A stretch of DNA of 62,736 bases from Trueperaceae bacterium (GCA_011390455.1 JAABSI010000004.1:1-62736), one strand, 5' to 3'; counted from the stretch's first letter, positions 1 through 10,410 are shown. Notes: generated from the letters alone by a model not told the origin. Made by a program: numbers and translations.

Positions 1-480
1 GGCCAGCCCGCTCGCCTTGACCACCACGCGGCCACCGGCGAGGGCCGCCAGGGCGTCCACCGCTGCGTGCGCGCTGCCAGCCTCGACGGCCGTGGTCGCC
101 TCGGCCGTGGGCACGCCGTGCGCGCGCATGAAGGCCTTGGCATGGGCCTTCGAGGCTTCGAGCCGGGCGGCGGCGGCGGACGGGCCGTACGTCGCGACGC
201 CGCGCGCCCGCAGGACGTCGGCCACGCCGGCCGCGAGCGGCGCCTCGGGCCCCACCACGACCAGGTCCACGCGGCGCGCGACGACGTCGTCGGCGAAGGC
301 GGCGAGCGCGCCCGGCGCCGGGAACCCCTCCGGGAGCGGCAGGTGCGGCCCGAGGTCGACGGTGCCGGCGTTCCCCGGCGCCAAGGCGACCTCGACGACG
401 GCCGGTGAGCGCGCCAACGCCCAGGCGAGCGCGTGTTCGCGGCCGCCGGAGCCCAGGACCAGGACGCGGGCTCCGCTCAC
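1..480 (-). CDS. purD: Phosphoribosylamine-glycine ligase (N-terminal part, cut by window edge)
   Basis: PurD ligates glycine to 5-phosphoribosylamine with ATP, the second step of purine synthesis. About 160 N-terminal residues are visible, starting MSGARVLVLGSGGREHALAW, the dinucleotide-like GSGGREHA motif that opens PurD. The ATP-grasp domain begins near SKAHAKAFMRAHGVPTA. The start is a GTG at 480 that overlaps the purN stop by four bases (GTGA). This overlap and the PurD-like N-terminus fix the start. It is the last visible gene of a minus-strand run with purN. The C-terminal two thirds lie outside the window. Identification is confident from the N-terminal pattern and the purN neighbour. 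Confidence 0.93.
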   Translation of the reverse strand, partial: MSGARVLVLGSGGREHALAWALARSPAVVEVALAPGNAGTVDLGPHLPLPEGFPAPGALAAFADDVVARRVDLVVVGPEAPLAAGVADVLRARGVATYGPSAAAARLEASKAHAKAFMRAHGVPTAEATTAVEAGSAHAAVDALAALAGGRVVVKASGLA

Positions 481-1103
481 GGACGCGCCTCGCCGCGCAG
501 GACGCGCCGCACGGCCTCCGGATACGCGAGGTGCTCCTCCCCTTGAACGCGTTCTTGGAGCGCGTCCTCGGTGTCGCCGGGCAGGACGTCGACGGTGCGC
601 TGCACGATCGCGGGGCCGGTGTCGACGCCGGCGTCGACGAAGTGCACCGTGCAGCCGGTGCGCGCGACGCCGGCATCGAGCGCCTGGCGCACCGCGTGCA
701 GGCCCGGGAAGGCGGGCAGCAGGCTCGGATGCACGTTCAGGAGGCGCCCGTACCAGGCGGCCACGAAGTCCGGCGAGACGATCCGCAGGAAGCCGGCGAG
801 CGCGACCAGATCGATGCGGTGGGCCGTGAGGAGCGCGCCGGCCCGGGCCTCGAAGGCCGCGCGGTCCAGATCGCCGTCGGGCCGTCGGGGGTAGGCCACG
901 TGCTCGGCATCCGCCCCGGCGCGGCGGGCGCGGTCCAGCGCGGGGGCCCCACGGCGGTCGGAGACGACGAGCACGACCCGCGCCAGCGGATCGTCGCCGG
1001 TCGGCGGGAAGGCGTCGAGGAGCGCTTGCAGGTTGGTACCGCTCCCCGAGGCGAACACCGCGACGCGCGCGGCCCGGTCCAGCGGGAAGGGACCCTCAGG
1101 CAC
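477..1103 (-). CDS. purN: Phosphoribosylglycinamide formyltransferase
   Basis: PurN transfers a formyl group from 10-formyl-tetrahydrofolate to GAR, the third step of purine synthesis. The 208-residue length is usual for the family. Visible motifs are the phosphate-binding GSGTNLQ near residue 20 and the catalytic triad equivalents N123, H125 (in NVHPSLLPAF) and D161 (in DAGVDTGP). It overlaps the upstream FAH-family gene by 8 bp and the downstream purD by 4 bp, so the three genes are co-transcribed and probably translationally coupled. Confidence 0.96.
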   Translation of the reverse strand: MPEGPFPLDRAARVAVFASGSGTNLQALLDAFPPTGDDPLARVVLVVSDRRGAPALDRARRAGADAEHVAYPRRPDGDLDRAAFEARAGALLTAHRIDLVALAGFLRIVSPDFVAAWYGRLLNVHPSLLPAFPGLHAVRQALDAGVARTGCTVHFVDAGVDTGPAIVQRTVDVLPGDTEDALQERVQGEEHLAYPEAVRRVLRGEARP

Positions 1104-1863
1104 GATCGCGCGCGACGACCGTGTTCTGCAGCGTGCCGATCGCGTCGATGGTCACCTCGACGGTGTCGCCCGGGGTCAGGGGCCCCACCCCGTCCGGGGT
1201 GCCGGTCAACACCAGGTCGCCCGGTTCCAGCGTGAGGAAGCGGCTGACGTACGCGAGGATCTCGGGCACCGAGAAGATCAGGTCGCGCGTGTGCCCGTCC
1301 TGGCGCAGCTCGCCGTTGACCCGGACCTGCACCGTCAGGTCCGACGGATCGACGTCGGTCTCGAGCCAGGGCCCGACCGGACAGAAGCCGTCCGACGACT
1401 TGGCGCGGACCCACTGGAGGTCGTTGCGCTGCGCGTCGCGCGCGGTGACGTCGTTGGCCATCGTGTACCCGAGCACGTAGTCGAGCGCGTCCTCGGGCGC
1501 GACGTCGCGCATGGTGCGCGCGATCACGACCGCGAGCTCCCCCTCGTGGTGGAGTTCGTTCGTCCAGGACGGTACGGGGATGTCGTCGCCCGGGTTCGAT
1601 AGGGCGTTGAGCGCCTTGAGGAACAGGCCCGGCTCGCGCGGCAGCGCGTCGAGGCTGCCGCCCATCTCGGCGACGTGTTTGGCGTAGTTCTTCCCGACGC
1701 AGACGATGCTGCGCGGTTCGCACGGGGCGAGCAGGGTGACCTCGGAGAGGTCGACGACGTGGCCGCTGGGCCGGCCGACCATCCCGGTGAGCTGGTGCAC
1801 GCGGCCCCCTTGGACCTCGCCCCAGTGGACCCCGTCGAAGCTGCGGTATCGGACGCGCTGCAT
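1096..1863 (-). CDS. Fumarylacetoacetate hydrolase family protein
   Basis: A 255-residue protein of the FAH superfamily, whose members hydrolyse or isomerise 2-oxo acids with a divalent metal. Metal ligands are visible as E107 and E109 (HHEGELAVVI) and D138 (MANDVTARD). The family motifs VGKNY near residue 57 and TGTPDGVG near the C-terminus are present. The substrate cannot be told from sequence; candidates are acylpyruvates, 2-hydroxyhepta-dienedioate or oxaloacetate. The ATG is preceded by a strong Shine-Dalgarno (GAGGAGG, 6 bases away). It sits 48 bp after the ABC-F gene and overlaps purN. No metabolic link to purine synthesis is evident. Confidence 0.88.
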   Translation of the reverse strand: MQRVRYRSFDGVHWGEVQGGRVHQLTGMVGRPSGHVVDLSEVTLLAPCEPRSIVCVGKNYAKHVAEMGGSLDALPREPGLFLKALNALSNPGDDIPVPSWTNELHHEGELAVVIARTMRDVAPEDALDYVLGYTMANDVTARDAQRNDLQWVRAKSSDGFCPVGPWLETDVDPSDLTVQVRVNGELRQDGHTRDLIFSVPEILAYVSRFLTLEPGDLVLTGTPDGVGPLTPGDTVEVTIDAIGTLQNTVVARDRA

Positions 1864-1911
1864 GCGGACCTCCTCGGCTCGGCCCGTGGCCGCGCCGGCG
1901 TGGAGGGCAGT

Positions 1912-3864
1912 CTACCCGCCGCCGCCGGCGGCGACGCCGCGCCGGTCGGCTGCGCCGGGCGCCTCGCGCTGCTCCAGCGCGGCGACCGTCGCCTCCCACG
2001 TCGACATGGCGGCCAGCAGCTCGGCCTCGACCGCGTCGTGGCGGCGCCCGAGGTCGACGAGTTCGGCCGCGTCGACCTCGCCCGCCGCCACGCCCGCCGA
2101 AGCGGCTTCGATCGCGGCCACGGCGGCCGCGAGCTCCGCTTCGAGGCGCTCGACCTCGGCCTCGTGGCGCTCGAGGTCCCTCCGCAGGCGCCAGGGGGAC
2201 GGGCCGTCGGACGCGGCCGTCGGCGCCGCGACGGGGGCGGGCGCCTCGGCGGCTGCGGCCTGGGCACGGCGCTCGGCCTGCTTCCGCGTGTAGAAGGCCC
2301 AGTCGCCCTCGTAGTCGACGAAGCGGCCGTCGGCGACCTCCCAGACGCGGGTCGCCAGGCCGGCGAGGAAGCGCCGGTCGTGCGAGACGAACAGGACCGT
2401 GCCCTCGTAGGCGTCCAGAGCCGCCTCGAGCGCCTCGATCATCTCGACGTCGAGGTGGTTCGTCGGCTCGTCGAGCACGAGCACGTTGGCCTCGCTCAGC
2501 GTCAGCTTGAGGAGCGCCAGGCGCGCCCGCTCGCCGCCGGAAAGGTCGGCGATGCGCTTGAACTGGGCGTCGTACGGGAACAGGAAGCGCCCCAGGAGGT
2601 CGTGGGCGCGCACGTCGCCCACCATGGTGTGGAGCTCCTCGAACAGCGTCGCCTCGGGGTCGACGCCGGCGAGGTCCTGGTCGTAGTACGCCACCCGGAC
2701 GCGGGTGCCCCAGGCGATGCGCGCCCCGGGGTCGTCCGAGGGCCGCACGCCCAGGAGCACCCGCAGGAAGGTGGTCTTCCCCGCCCCGTTCGGGCCCGTG
2801 ATCGCCACCCGCTCGCCGCGCCGGACGACCACCTCGACGCCGGTGAAGAGCGGGGCGGCGTACGCAGCGCTCAGGCGCTCGGCGTGGAGCACCAGGTCGA
2901 CCGAGGGCGGGCACGGGAAGGTGAAGCGCGTCGTCTTGGCATCGGGCCGGGCGTCGTCGAGCATGTCGGACTCGTAGCGCTCGACGCGTCGTTCCATCGC
3001 CTTCGCCCGCCGGTGCAGCTTCTCGTTCTGGCCCGCCCACTGCTTCATGCGCGCCGCCGCGACCGCGAGCCGGGTGTGCTCCTTGGCCTGGTTGGCGCGG
3101 GTGCGGGCCTCGATGCGGGCCTGCTCGGCCCTCAGGACCCGGTACGTCGACGGGTTGCCGGGCGCCACCCGCAGCTCGCCGCGGTCGACCTCGGCGGTCC
3201 GATCGCAGGCGCCGTCGAGGAACGCTCGGTCGTGCGACACGAGGACGGCGGCGCCCGGGTAGCGGCCGACGAAGCCCTCGAGCCAGGAGCGCATGGCGAG
3301 GTCGAGGTGGTTGGTCGGTTCGTCGAGCAGCAGGAGGTCCGGTTGGGCCATGAGGAGGCGCGCGAGGCCGAGGCGGGTGCGTTCGCCGCCCGAGAGCCGG
3401 TCCACCCGGTCCTCCTCGCGGCCGGCGAACCCGAGCGCGTGCAGGACCGCGTCGCGCCGCGCGCGCCGCGCGTAGCCGCCACGCCGCTCGAAGTGCTCGT
3501 GCAGCGGCTCCCAGCGCGCGAACACCTCGGGGTCGTCCAGGCCGGCCGCCTCGAGCGCCGCGAGCTCGCGCTCCATCGCGTCGAGCTCGGTGAAGGCGGC
3601 GTCGGCGACCGCTCGGACGGTGGTCCCTTCGCCGAAGGTCGGGTCCTGGGCCAACACCCCGAGGGTGACGTCCGACCGCACGTGCACCTCGCCGCCGTCG
3701 GGGACCTCGCGGCCGGCCAGCAGCCTCAGCACCGTCGTCTTGCCCGCCCCGTTGCGGCCGATCAACGCCAGCCGCTCGCCGGGCCGGAGCTCCAGATGGA
3801 CGCCGTCGAGCACGGTCTGCTCTCCGTAGTGCTTGTCGACCTGGTGGAGGGCGGCGAGGATCAC
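1912..3864 (-). CDS. ABC-F family ATPase (Uup/Ettan-like translation factor)
   Basis: A 650-residue soluble protein with two ABC ATPase domains and no membrane segment, typical of ABC-F proteins that act on ribosomes. The first Walker A is GRNGAGKTT and the second GPNGAGKTT. Both signature motifs (SGGERTRL, SGGERARL) and both DEPTNHLD Walker B boxes are present. A charged linker lies between the domains. The last 90 or so residues form a coiled coil rich in Ala, Glu and Arg, as in Uup. The GTG at 3864 is chosen because it lies 7 bases after a TACCCT -10 box and gives an N-terminus right before the first ATPase strand. An in-frame GTG at 3903 would add 13 unlikely residues. Head of the FAH-purN-purD run. 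Confidence 0.93.
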   Translation of the reverse strand: MILAALHQVDKHYGEQTVLDGVHLELRPGERLALIGRNGAGKTTVLRLLAGREVPDGGEVHVRSDVTLGVLAQDPTFGEGTTVRAVADAAFTELDAMERELAALEAAGLDDPEVFARWEPLHEHFERRGGYARRARRDAVLHALGFAGREEDRVDRLSGGERTRLGLARLLMAQPDLLLLDEPTNHLDLAMRSWLEGFVGRYPGAAVLVSHDRAFLDGACDRTAEVDRGELRVAPGNPSTYRVLRAEQARIEARTRANQAKEHTRLAVAAARMKQWAGQNEKLHRRAKAMERRVERYESDMLDDARPDAKTTRFTFPCPPSVDLVLHAERLSAAYAAPLFTGVEVVVRRGERVAITGPNGAGKTTFLRVLLGVRPSDDPGARIAWGTRVRVAYYDQDLAGVDPEATLFEELHTMVGDVRAHDLLGRFLFPYDAQFKRIADLSGGERARLALLKLTLSEANVLVLDEPTNHLDVEMIEALEAALDAYEGTVLFVSHDRRFLAGLATRVWEVADGRFVDYEGDWAFYTRKQAERRAQAAAAEAPAPVAAPTAASDGPSPWRLRRDLERHEAEVERLEAELAAAVAAIEAASAGVAAGEVDAAELVDLGRRHDAVEAELLAAMSTWEATVAALEQREAPGAADRRGVAAGGGG

Positions 3865-3871
3865 GTCCCCG

Positions 3872-3877
3872 AGGGTA
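3872..3877 (-). promoter_or_regulatory. -10 box for leaderless ABC-F mRNA
   Basis: TACCCT on the minus strand followed by 7 bases (CGGGGAC) and the GTG start at 3864. A transcript starting about 7 bases after the box would begin at the start codon. No clear -35 is seen. Confidence 0.6.
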
Positions 3878-3918
3878 CCCGACCGGGGCGCCGCACCGCG
3901 CACCGCTCGGCACGCGAA

Positions 3919-3951
3919 CGCCCCCCGGGCGGTCGGAGCTCCCGGGGGGCG
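3919..3951 (-). terminator. GC hairpin after the MalK-type ATPase gene
   Basis: Perfect 11-bp inverted repeat (3919-3929 with 3941-3951, CGCCCCCCGGG arm) with an 11-base loop, just downstream of the ABC ATPase stop and before the ABC-F promoter. No U-tract follows, so termination is inferred from position and stability. Confidence 0.6.
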
Positions 3952-3969
3952 CGGCGGCGTGCGGTTCGG

Positions 3970-5067
3970 TCAGCTGAAGCGGAGGTTGGCTTCGGTCTCG
4001 AGGTCGAACGCGTGCAGGAACTTGAGGTCCGCGAGGAGCTCGATCTGGTCGCCCGCGGCGACGCGCGCGTGCGAATCGATCCGCGCGACGATCGTCTGGT
4101 CGCCACCGACGCTCGCGAGGATGTGGGTCTCGGCGCCGAGCGGCTCGACGACCTCGACCTGGGCCTTGATGACGTTCTGCCCCTCTTCGATGGCGGTGTT
4201 GCCGCGCAGGCCGAGGTTCTCGGGGCGGATCCCGACGTAGACCTTCTTGCCTTCGGCCGCCTTGAGCTTCTGCGCGAGTTCGCCGTCGGGCGCGAGGTCG
4301 AACTGCGGCGCCTTGAGGTGGCCGCCCTGGACGTTGCCCACCATGAAGTTCATCGCCGGCGAACCCATGAAGCCGGCCACGAACTTGTTCACCGGCATGT
4401 CGTAGAGGTTGATCGGGCTGTCGACCTGCTGGATGAGGCCGTCCTTCATGACGACGATGCGCGTGCCCATCGTCATCGCCTCGACCTGGTCGTGGGTGAC
4501 GTAGACGGTGGTGACGCCGAGGCGGCGGTGGAGCTTGCTGATCGAGGCGCGCATCTCGACGCGCAGCTTGGCGTCGAGGTTCGACAGCGGCTCGTCCATC
4601 AGGAACACCTTGGGCTCGCGCACGATCGCGCGGCCGAGGGCGACGCGCTGCCGCTGACCGCCGGAGAGCTCGCGCGGGCGCCGCTCGAGCAGGTGGTCGA
4701 TCTGCAGGAGCTGCGCCGCGTCGCCGACGCGGCGTTCGATGTCCGCCTTGGGGGTCTTGCGCAGCCGCAGGCCGAACGACATGTTCTGCTGCACGTTCAT
4801 GTGCGGGTACAGGGCGTAGTTCTGGAACACCATGGCGATGTCGCGGTCCTTGGGCGGCACGTCGTTGACCACGCGGTCGCCGATCGAGAGCGTCCCGTCG
4901 GAGATCTCCTCGAGGCCCGCGATCATGCGCAGGGTGGTGGTCTTCCCGCAGCCCGACGGGCCGACGAAGACCATGAACTCCTCGTCCTTGATGTGCAAGC
5001 TGAAATCCTTGACGGCGGTGATGTTCCCGAACCGCTTGTAGATGTTCTCCAGCAGGACCTCGGCCAT
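3970..5067 (-). CDS. ugpC: Sugar ABC transporter ATP-binding protein, MalK/UgpC type
   Basis: A 365-residue ATPase that energises binding-protein-dependent sugar or glycerol-phosphate uptake. The domain order is typical. Walker A is GPSGCGKTTT near residue 37, the Q-loop is FQNYALYPH, the signature is LSGGQRQRVALGRA and Walker B is VFLMDEPLSNLDAKLR. A C-terminal TOBE regulatory region from about residue 235 includes the diagnostic VGIRPENLGL. The ATG at 5067 has a near-perfect Shine-Dalgarno (GGAGGAACC). The reading frame stays open far upstream but that extension is not protein-like. No permease or binding protein is adjacent, so this is probably a shared ATPase serving several sugar importers, as MsmK-type proteins do. 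Confidence 0.93.
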   Translation of the reverse strand: MAEVLLENIYKRFGNITAVKDFSLHIKDEEFMVFVGPSGCGKTTTLRMIAGLEEISDGTLSIGDRVVNDVPPKDRDIAMVFQNYALYPHMNVQQNMSFGLRLRKTPKADIERRVGDAAQLLQIDHLLERRPRELSGGQRQRVALGRAIVREPKVFLMDEPLSNLDAKLRVEMRASISKLHRRLGVTTVYVTHDQVEAMTMGTRIVVMKDGLIQQVDSPINLYDMPVNKFVAGFMGSPAMNFMVGNVQGGHLKAPQFDLAPDGELAQKLKAAEGKKVYVGIRPENLGLRGNTAIEEGQNVIKAQVEVVEPLGAETHILASVGGDQTIVARIDSHARVAAGDQIELLADLKFLHAFDLETEANLRFS

Positions 5068-5104
5068 GGTTGGTTCCTCCGATCGAACTCTGGGATGTGC
5101 CGAT

Positions 5105-5110
5105 ACGGTA
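5105..5110 (-). promoter_or_regulatory. -10 box upstream of the MalK-type gene
   Basis: TGCTACCGT on the minus strand is an extended -10 (TGnTANNNT). Start of transcription would be near 5098, giving a leader of about 30 bases that contains the GGAGG ribosome-binding site. Confidence 0.5.
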
Positions 5111-5132
5111 GCACGGCCCTCCACCACGGCCC

Positions 5133-5168
5133 TTGCCGCTCGACCTCGATTCGGTCTACATTCGGACT
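5133..5168 (+). promoter_or_regulatory. Toxin-antitoxin promoter with repeated operator
   Basis: TTGCCG (5133-5138) and TACATT (5157-5162) are spaced by 18 bases, and the antitoxin ATG lies 7 bases after the -10. Two direct copies of ATTCGGNCT at 5149-5157 and 5160-5168, 11 bp apart, cover the -10 box on one face of the helix. They are a likely binding site for the antitoxin in autoregulation. Confidence 0.6.
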
Positions 5169-5169
5169 C

Positions 5170-5442
5170 ATGATGCGCCTCGAACACCGCGTCCGCTCGG
5201 TCAGCTACCTCAAAGCCCACGCCGCCGAGGTCCTGCGCGAGCTCGCCGAGCGTCAGGAGCCGTTGATCGTCACCCAGAACGGCGAAGCGCGCGCCGTCCT
5301 GCTCGACGTCGCAGCCTTCGATCAAATGCAGGAGACCCTCGCCCTCGTCAAGCTGATGTCGCTCGCCGATCGCCAGCTGGCCGACGGCATGGTGCAGACG
5401 GCGGCCGACGCCGTCGCCGCCTTCCGGGACGCCGACGGATGA
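5170..5442 (+). CDS. Type II antitoxin, Phd/YefM family
   Basis: A 90-residue protein starting MMRLEHRVRSVSYLKAHAAE. The pattern SVSYLKAHAAEVLRELAERQEPLIVTQ followed by NGEARAVLLDVAAFDQM matches the Phd/YefM fold: an N-terminal DNA-binding dimer domain with a helical, toxin-binding tail. It should bind the ParE-like toxin encoded by the next gene and repress its own promoter. The start ATG is 7 bases after a TACATT box, so the mRNA is probably leaderless. Its stop overlaps the toxin start by 4 bases (ATGA), the usual layout of such operons. It is divergent from the MalK-type gene. Confidence 0.88.
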   Translation: MMRLEHRVRSVSYLKAHAAEVLRELAERQEPLIVTQNGEARAVLLDVAAFDQMQETLALVKLMSLADRQLADGMVQTAADAVAAFRDADG

Positions 5443-5765
5443 GCGCCCCCGTGCTCTTGACCGACGGCGCCGCGCGCGACCTCGACGAGCTCTACGCGGC
5501 CGCCTACGATCGTGGGGGTTCGCCGCGAGCCGACCTGTTCTTGGATCGAATTCAGATCTTACTCGGGGCTCTCGAGGCGAGGCCGGATGGCGGTCGCCCG
5601 GTCCCGGAGCTCCGGCGGTTGGGCCTGATCGGCGGACGCCAGCAGCGCGACGACGACCTGCGGGTGCTCTACCGGCTGCACGAAGAGGCGGTGTTGGTCG
5701 TGGCGATCGCCCCGGTCGAGCGTTCGTGGCAGGCGCTCCTGCAGCGGCGCCTGCTCGACTCGTGA
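5439..5765 (+). CDS. Type II toxin, RelE/ParE family
   Basis: A 108-residue basic protein. LTDGAARDLDELYAAAYDRGG at the start and RQQRDDDLRVLYRLHEEAVLVVAIAPVERSW at the end match the ParE/RelE fold, with the C-terminal strands that form the active surface. Whether it targets gyrase (ParE-like) or mRNA (RelE-like) cannot be decided. It is translationally coupled to the Phd-type antitoxin through ATGA. Bases 5535-5570 are clearly less GC-rich than the surroundings (for example GAATTCAGATCTTACTC), which hints at recent acquisition. A long hairpin between this gene and the convergent tmRNA gene probably ends both transcripts. Confidence 0.85.
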   Translation: MSAPVLLTDGAARDLDELYAAAYDRGGSPRADLFLDRIQILLGALEARPDGGRPVPELRRLGLIGGRQQRDDDLRVLYRLHEEAVLVVAIAPVERSWQALLQRRLLDS

Positions 5766-5795
5766 CGACGGCCGCCGCCGACGCGCTCGAAGGCC

Positions 5796-5842
5796 ACCAC
5801 GACGACGCCCCGCGACCGGTGATCGCGGGGCGAAGTCGTGGT
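5796..5842. terminator. Bidirectional hairpin between the toxin gene and ssrA
   Basis: Inverted repeat of 18 bp interrupted by a 2x2 mismatch: 5796-5803 with 5835-5842 and 5806-5815 with 5823-5832, loop of 7 bases. It begins immediately after the encoded CCA end of the tmRNA on the minus strand and 30 bases after the toxin stop on the plus strand. Confidence 0.75.
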
Positions 5843-5843
5843 G

Positions 5844-6200
<357 letters not shown>

Positions 6201-6301
6201 GCGCTTGGGTCCGATCGGACCCGGTGGGACGTCCGGCCGGCGGTTGCCTGGGCGGACCTGCTCGGCGCGAGGGGACGCTCGACCCCTCGGTCCGAACGCT
6301 G

Positions 6302-6307
6302 AGTATA
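6302..6307 (-). promoter_or_regulatory. Probable tmRNA promoter (-10)
   Basis: TGCTATACT on the minus strand is a near-consensus extended -10. Transcription would start near 6295, giving a 5' precursor about 95 bases longer than mature tmRNA. It overlaps the region ahead of the divergent ABC ATPase gene. Confidence 0.55.
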
Positions 6308-6335
6308 GCACGTAAAGGCGCACCAGGACGCGTGC

Positions 6336-6341
6336 TAGCAT
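6336..6341 (+). promoter_or_regulatory. -10 box for leaderless ABC ATPase mRNA
   Basis: TGCTAGCAT, an extended -10, followed by GCCGC and the ATG at 6347. The identical TAGCAT-GCCGC arrangement precedes the GTG at 10511. Confidence 0.6.
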
Positions 6342-6346
6342 GCCGC

Positions 6347-7900
<1,554 letters not shown>

Positions 7901-7915
7901 GCGATCCGGGCGGGG

Positions 7916-9124
7916 TCAGCGCCCCTGGCTCAGGAAGCGGCGCACGTGCGCGGCCACCTGCGGGAACTCGATCAGGAACGCATCGTGCCCGTGGGGCGAG
8001 ACGATGCGCGCGTAGCGAGCGTCCGGGATGCCCTCGGCGAGCGCGCGCGCCTCGGATTCCGGGTAGAGCACGTCGCTCTGGATCCCGAGCACCAGGGTCG
8101 GCACGCGGACGGCCGCGAGGACCTCGCGCAGCGGACCGCGGCCCTCGGCGACGTCGTGGTCGTCCATCGCGCGCGTCAGGCCCACGTACGTGTTCGCATC
8201 GAAGCGCTGCACCAACTTGACCCCGTGGTACGCGAGGTACGAGGCGATCTCGAAGCTCGCCTCCAGCCCCGGCTCGGCGGGCCGCCGCTCGCGACCGAAC
8301 TTCTGTTCGAGCGAATCGAAGGAGCGGTACGACAGCATGGCGATCGCCCGTGCGAGCCCAAGGCCGGACTCGGGCTGGCGCCCCGCCGGGTACCAGCCGC
8401 CCTCGAAGGCCGGGTCCGCTTGGATCGCGCGGCGCGCGACCTCGTTGAGCCCGATCGCCCAGGCCGAATGCCGCGCCCCGATGGCGATCGCCACGAGCGA
8501 ACCGACGCGTTCGGGGTGGGCGATCGCCCATTCGAGCGCCTGCATCCCGCCCATGCTCCCGCCGACGACGGCGTGCAGGCGGCCGACGCCCAAGCGGTCC
8601 AACAGACGGCGCTGGACCTCGACCATGTCGCGCACCGTGAAGCGCGGGAAGGTCGGCCCGAACGGCCGACCGGTGTTCGGGTCGAGCGCCGTCGGGCCGG
8701 TGGTGCCGTAGCACCCCCCCAACACGTTGCTGCAGACGACGAAGTGCTCGCGGACGTCGAGCGCGCGACCGGCGCCGATCAACGGATCCCACCACCCGGG
8801 CACGTCGTGCGGACCGTGGCGACCGGCCGCGTGCGCCGAGCCGGTCAGCGCGTGGCAGACGAGCACCGCGTTGTCGCCGCGGGCGTTCAGTTCTCCGTAC
8901 GCCTCGTAGGCGACCGCCACGTGGTCGAGCCGACCGCCGCGCTCGAGGAGCAACGGCTCGTTCGGCGACGCGACGTCGACGACCTCGGGGCGCACGACCC
9001 CGACGCTGCCGTCGATCGCGTGCTCGCTGCGCGCGAGCAGCGCTGCATGATCGCCCCAGGTCTCGTGGACCAGCCGGCGCGCGCCACCGCCGGCGCGCGC
9101 CCCGCTCGCGCCGCGGCCGCTCAC
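7916..9124 (-). CDS. metX: Homoserine O-acetyltransferase (MetX family)
   Basis: MetX activates homoserine by acylation, the first committed step of methionine synthesis. The 402-residue protein has an alpha/beta-hydrolase fold. The nucleophile serine sits in [15 protein letters not shown], the acid in [13 protein letters not shown] and the histidine in [20 protein letters not shown] forms the oxyanion region. Acetyl rather than succinyl donor use is inferred from the family and the metY partner. The start is a GTG at 9124 overlapping the metY stop by 4 bases (GTGA). About 25 Gly/Arg/Ala-rich residues precede the conserved domain, so a later start is possible. Confidence 0.92.
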   Translation of the reverse strand: MSGRGASGARAGGGARRLVHETWGDHAALLARSEHAIDGSVGVVRPEVVDVASPNEPLLLERGGRLDHVAVAYEAYGELNARGDNAVLVCHALTGSAHAAGRHGPHDVPGWWDPLIGAGRALDVREHFVVCSNVLGGCYGTTGPTALDPNTGRPFGPTFPRFTVRDMVEVQRRLLDRLGVGRLHAVVGGSMGGMQALEWAIAHPERVGSLVAIAIGARHSAWAIGLNEVARRAIQADPAFEGGWYPAGRQPESGLGLARAIAMLSYRSFDSLEQKFGRERRPAEPGLEASFEIASYLAYHGVKLVQRFDANTYVGLTRAMDDHDVAEGRGPLREVLAAVRVPTLVLGIQSDVLYPESEARALAEGIPDARYARIVSPHGHDAFLIEFPQVAAHVRRFLSQGR

Positions 9125-10410
9125 GCCGCCACTCCGGCGGCCAAGGCCCGGGCGAGATCGGCGCGCAGGTCGGCGGGCGCTTCGAGCCCGACGCTCAAAC
9201 GCACGGTGCCCTCGAAGACGCCGGCGGCGCGGCGCGCGTCCGCGTCGATGCCGGAATGGGTCGTCGTCCAGGGGTGGACGGCGAGCGACTTGGCGTCGCC
9301 CAGGTTGGCCACCTGCGAGACCAAGCGCAGCGCGTTCAGGACGCGATGTGCGTCGGCCGCGTCGGCGAGGTCGAAGGCCACCACCGCGCCGAACCCGCCC
9401 TCGAGCACCCGCCGCGCGGTCGCGTGGCTCGGGTGGCTGGGCAACCCGGGGTAGCGCACGGCGCGCACCGCCGGCTGCCCTTCGAGCCACTGCGCGAGCT
9501 CGAGCGCCGTCGCGCACGACCGCGCGGCGCGCAAGGGCAGCGTCTCGAGCCCCTGCAGCGCGAGGAAGGCCGCGAACGGCGACAGGGTGGCGCCGATCGT
9601 GAAGAGCCCGAGGTCGCTCGCGCGCGCCGCGAGCGCGGCGGCGCCGTGGCGCTCGACCGCGGTCCGACCGCGCGCGTCGGGGGCGTGGAAGGCGGGGAAG
9701 CGCACCGGGTCCCACGCGAAGCTCCCGCCGTCGACGAGCGCGCCGGCGACGAAGGCGCCGTGGCCGCCGATCCACTTGGTGGCGGAGTGGACGACCGCGT
9801 CGGCGCCGAGCGCCAGCGGTCGGCACAGCGCCCCACCCATCCCCCACGTGTTGTCGACGATCAGCGGGGCGCCGCCCGCGTGCGCGGCCGCCGCCACCCG
9901 CCCCACGTCGGGGACGCTGCCGCTCGGGTTGGCGATCGTCTCCATCCAGACCGCGACCACGTCGTCGTCCATCGCCGCGGCGATCGCGTCCGCCTCCGGC
10001 GCGACCGTCGTCACCGCCACGCCCCAAGGGACCAACCACTTGCGGAAGAGCGCGAAGGTGCCGCCGAAGGCTTCGCGCGAGAGCAGGACGCGCGCGCCCG
10101 GGCGCGCGAGCGCGAGCAGCGTCGCCGCGGCGGCTGCCTGCCCCGAGGCGAACGCGACCCCGGCGACGCCCCCCTCCAACGCGCTGAGGCGCGCGGCGAA
10201 GGCCTCGACGGTGGGGTTGTGCATGCGCCCGTACTGCGGCCCGTCGGCCTCCCCGGCGAAGCGCGCCGCCGCCTCGTCGGCGTCGGCGAAGGCGAACCCG
10301 GCGGTGGCGTGGATCGGCTGCGCGCGGCTTCCGGTCCCCGAATCCGGGGCGGTACCGGCGTGGACGGCGAGCGTCGCGAACGACGGGGTCGGCTCTTCGG
10401 TTCGCTCCAT
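9121..10410 (-). CDS. metY: O-acetylhomoserine aminocarboxypropyltransferase (sulfhydrylase)
   Basis: A PLP enzyme of the Cys/Met metabolism family that makes homocysteine from O-acetylhomoserine and sulfide. The 429-residue length is usual for MetY and longer than MetB. The PLP lysine is K212 in HSATKWIGGHG. The N-terminus TLAVHAGTAPDSGTGSRAQPIHATAGF and the PQYGRMHNPT motif are typical. It is the first gene of a metY-metX operon with a 4-bp overlap. The leader of about 40 bases contains GGAG before the ATG. No SAM riboswitch is visible in the 100 bp upstream. Confidence 0.94.
   Translation of the reverse strand: MERTEEPTPSFATLAVHAGTAPDSGTGSRAQPIHATAGFAFADADEAAARFAGEADGPQYGRMHNPTVEAFAARLSALEGGVAGVAFASGQAAAAATLLALARPGARVLLSREAFGGTFALFRKWLVPWGVAVTTVAPEADAIAAAMDDDVVAVWMETIANPSGSVPDVGRVAAAAHAGGAPLIVDNTWGMGGALCRPLALGADAVVHSATKWIGGHGAFVAGALVDGGSFAWDPVRFPAFHAPDARGRTAVERHGAAALAARASDLGLFTIGATLSPFAAFLALQGLETLPLRAARSCATALELAQWLEGQPAVRAVRYPGLPSHPSHATARRVLEGGFGAVVAFDLADAADAHRVLNALRLVSQVANLGDAKSLAVHPWTTTHSGIDADARRAAGVFEGTVRLSVGLEAPADLRADLARALAAGVAA

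Noticed and set aside
5068..5325. N-terminal extension of the MalK-type ATPase
   Set aside because: The frame is open but lies over the divergent antitoxin gene; the ATG at 5067 has a strong ribosome-binding site and the family N-terminus.
737..5442. Very long open frames over the purN to TA region on both strands
   Set aside because: They are shadows of purN, the FAH gene, the ABC-F gene and the MalK-type gene, with Arg/Pro/Ala-rich translations. Only their ends coincide with real genes (the antitoxin).
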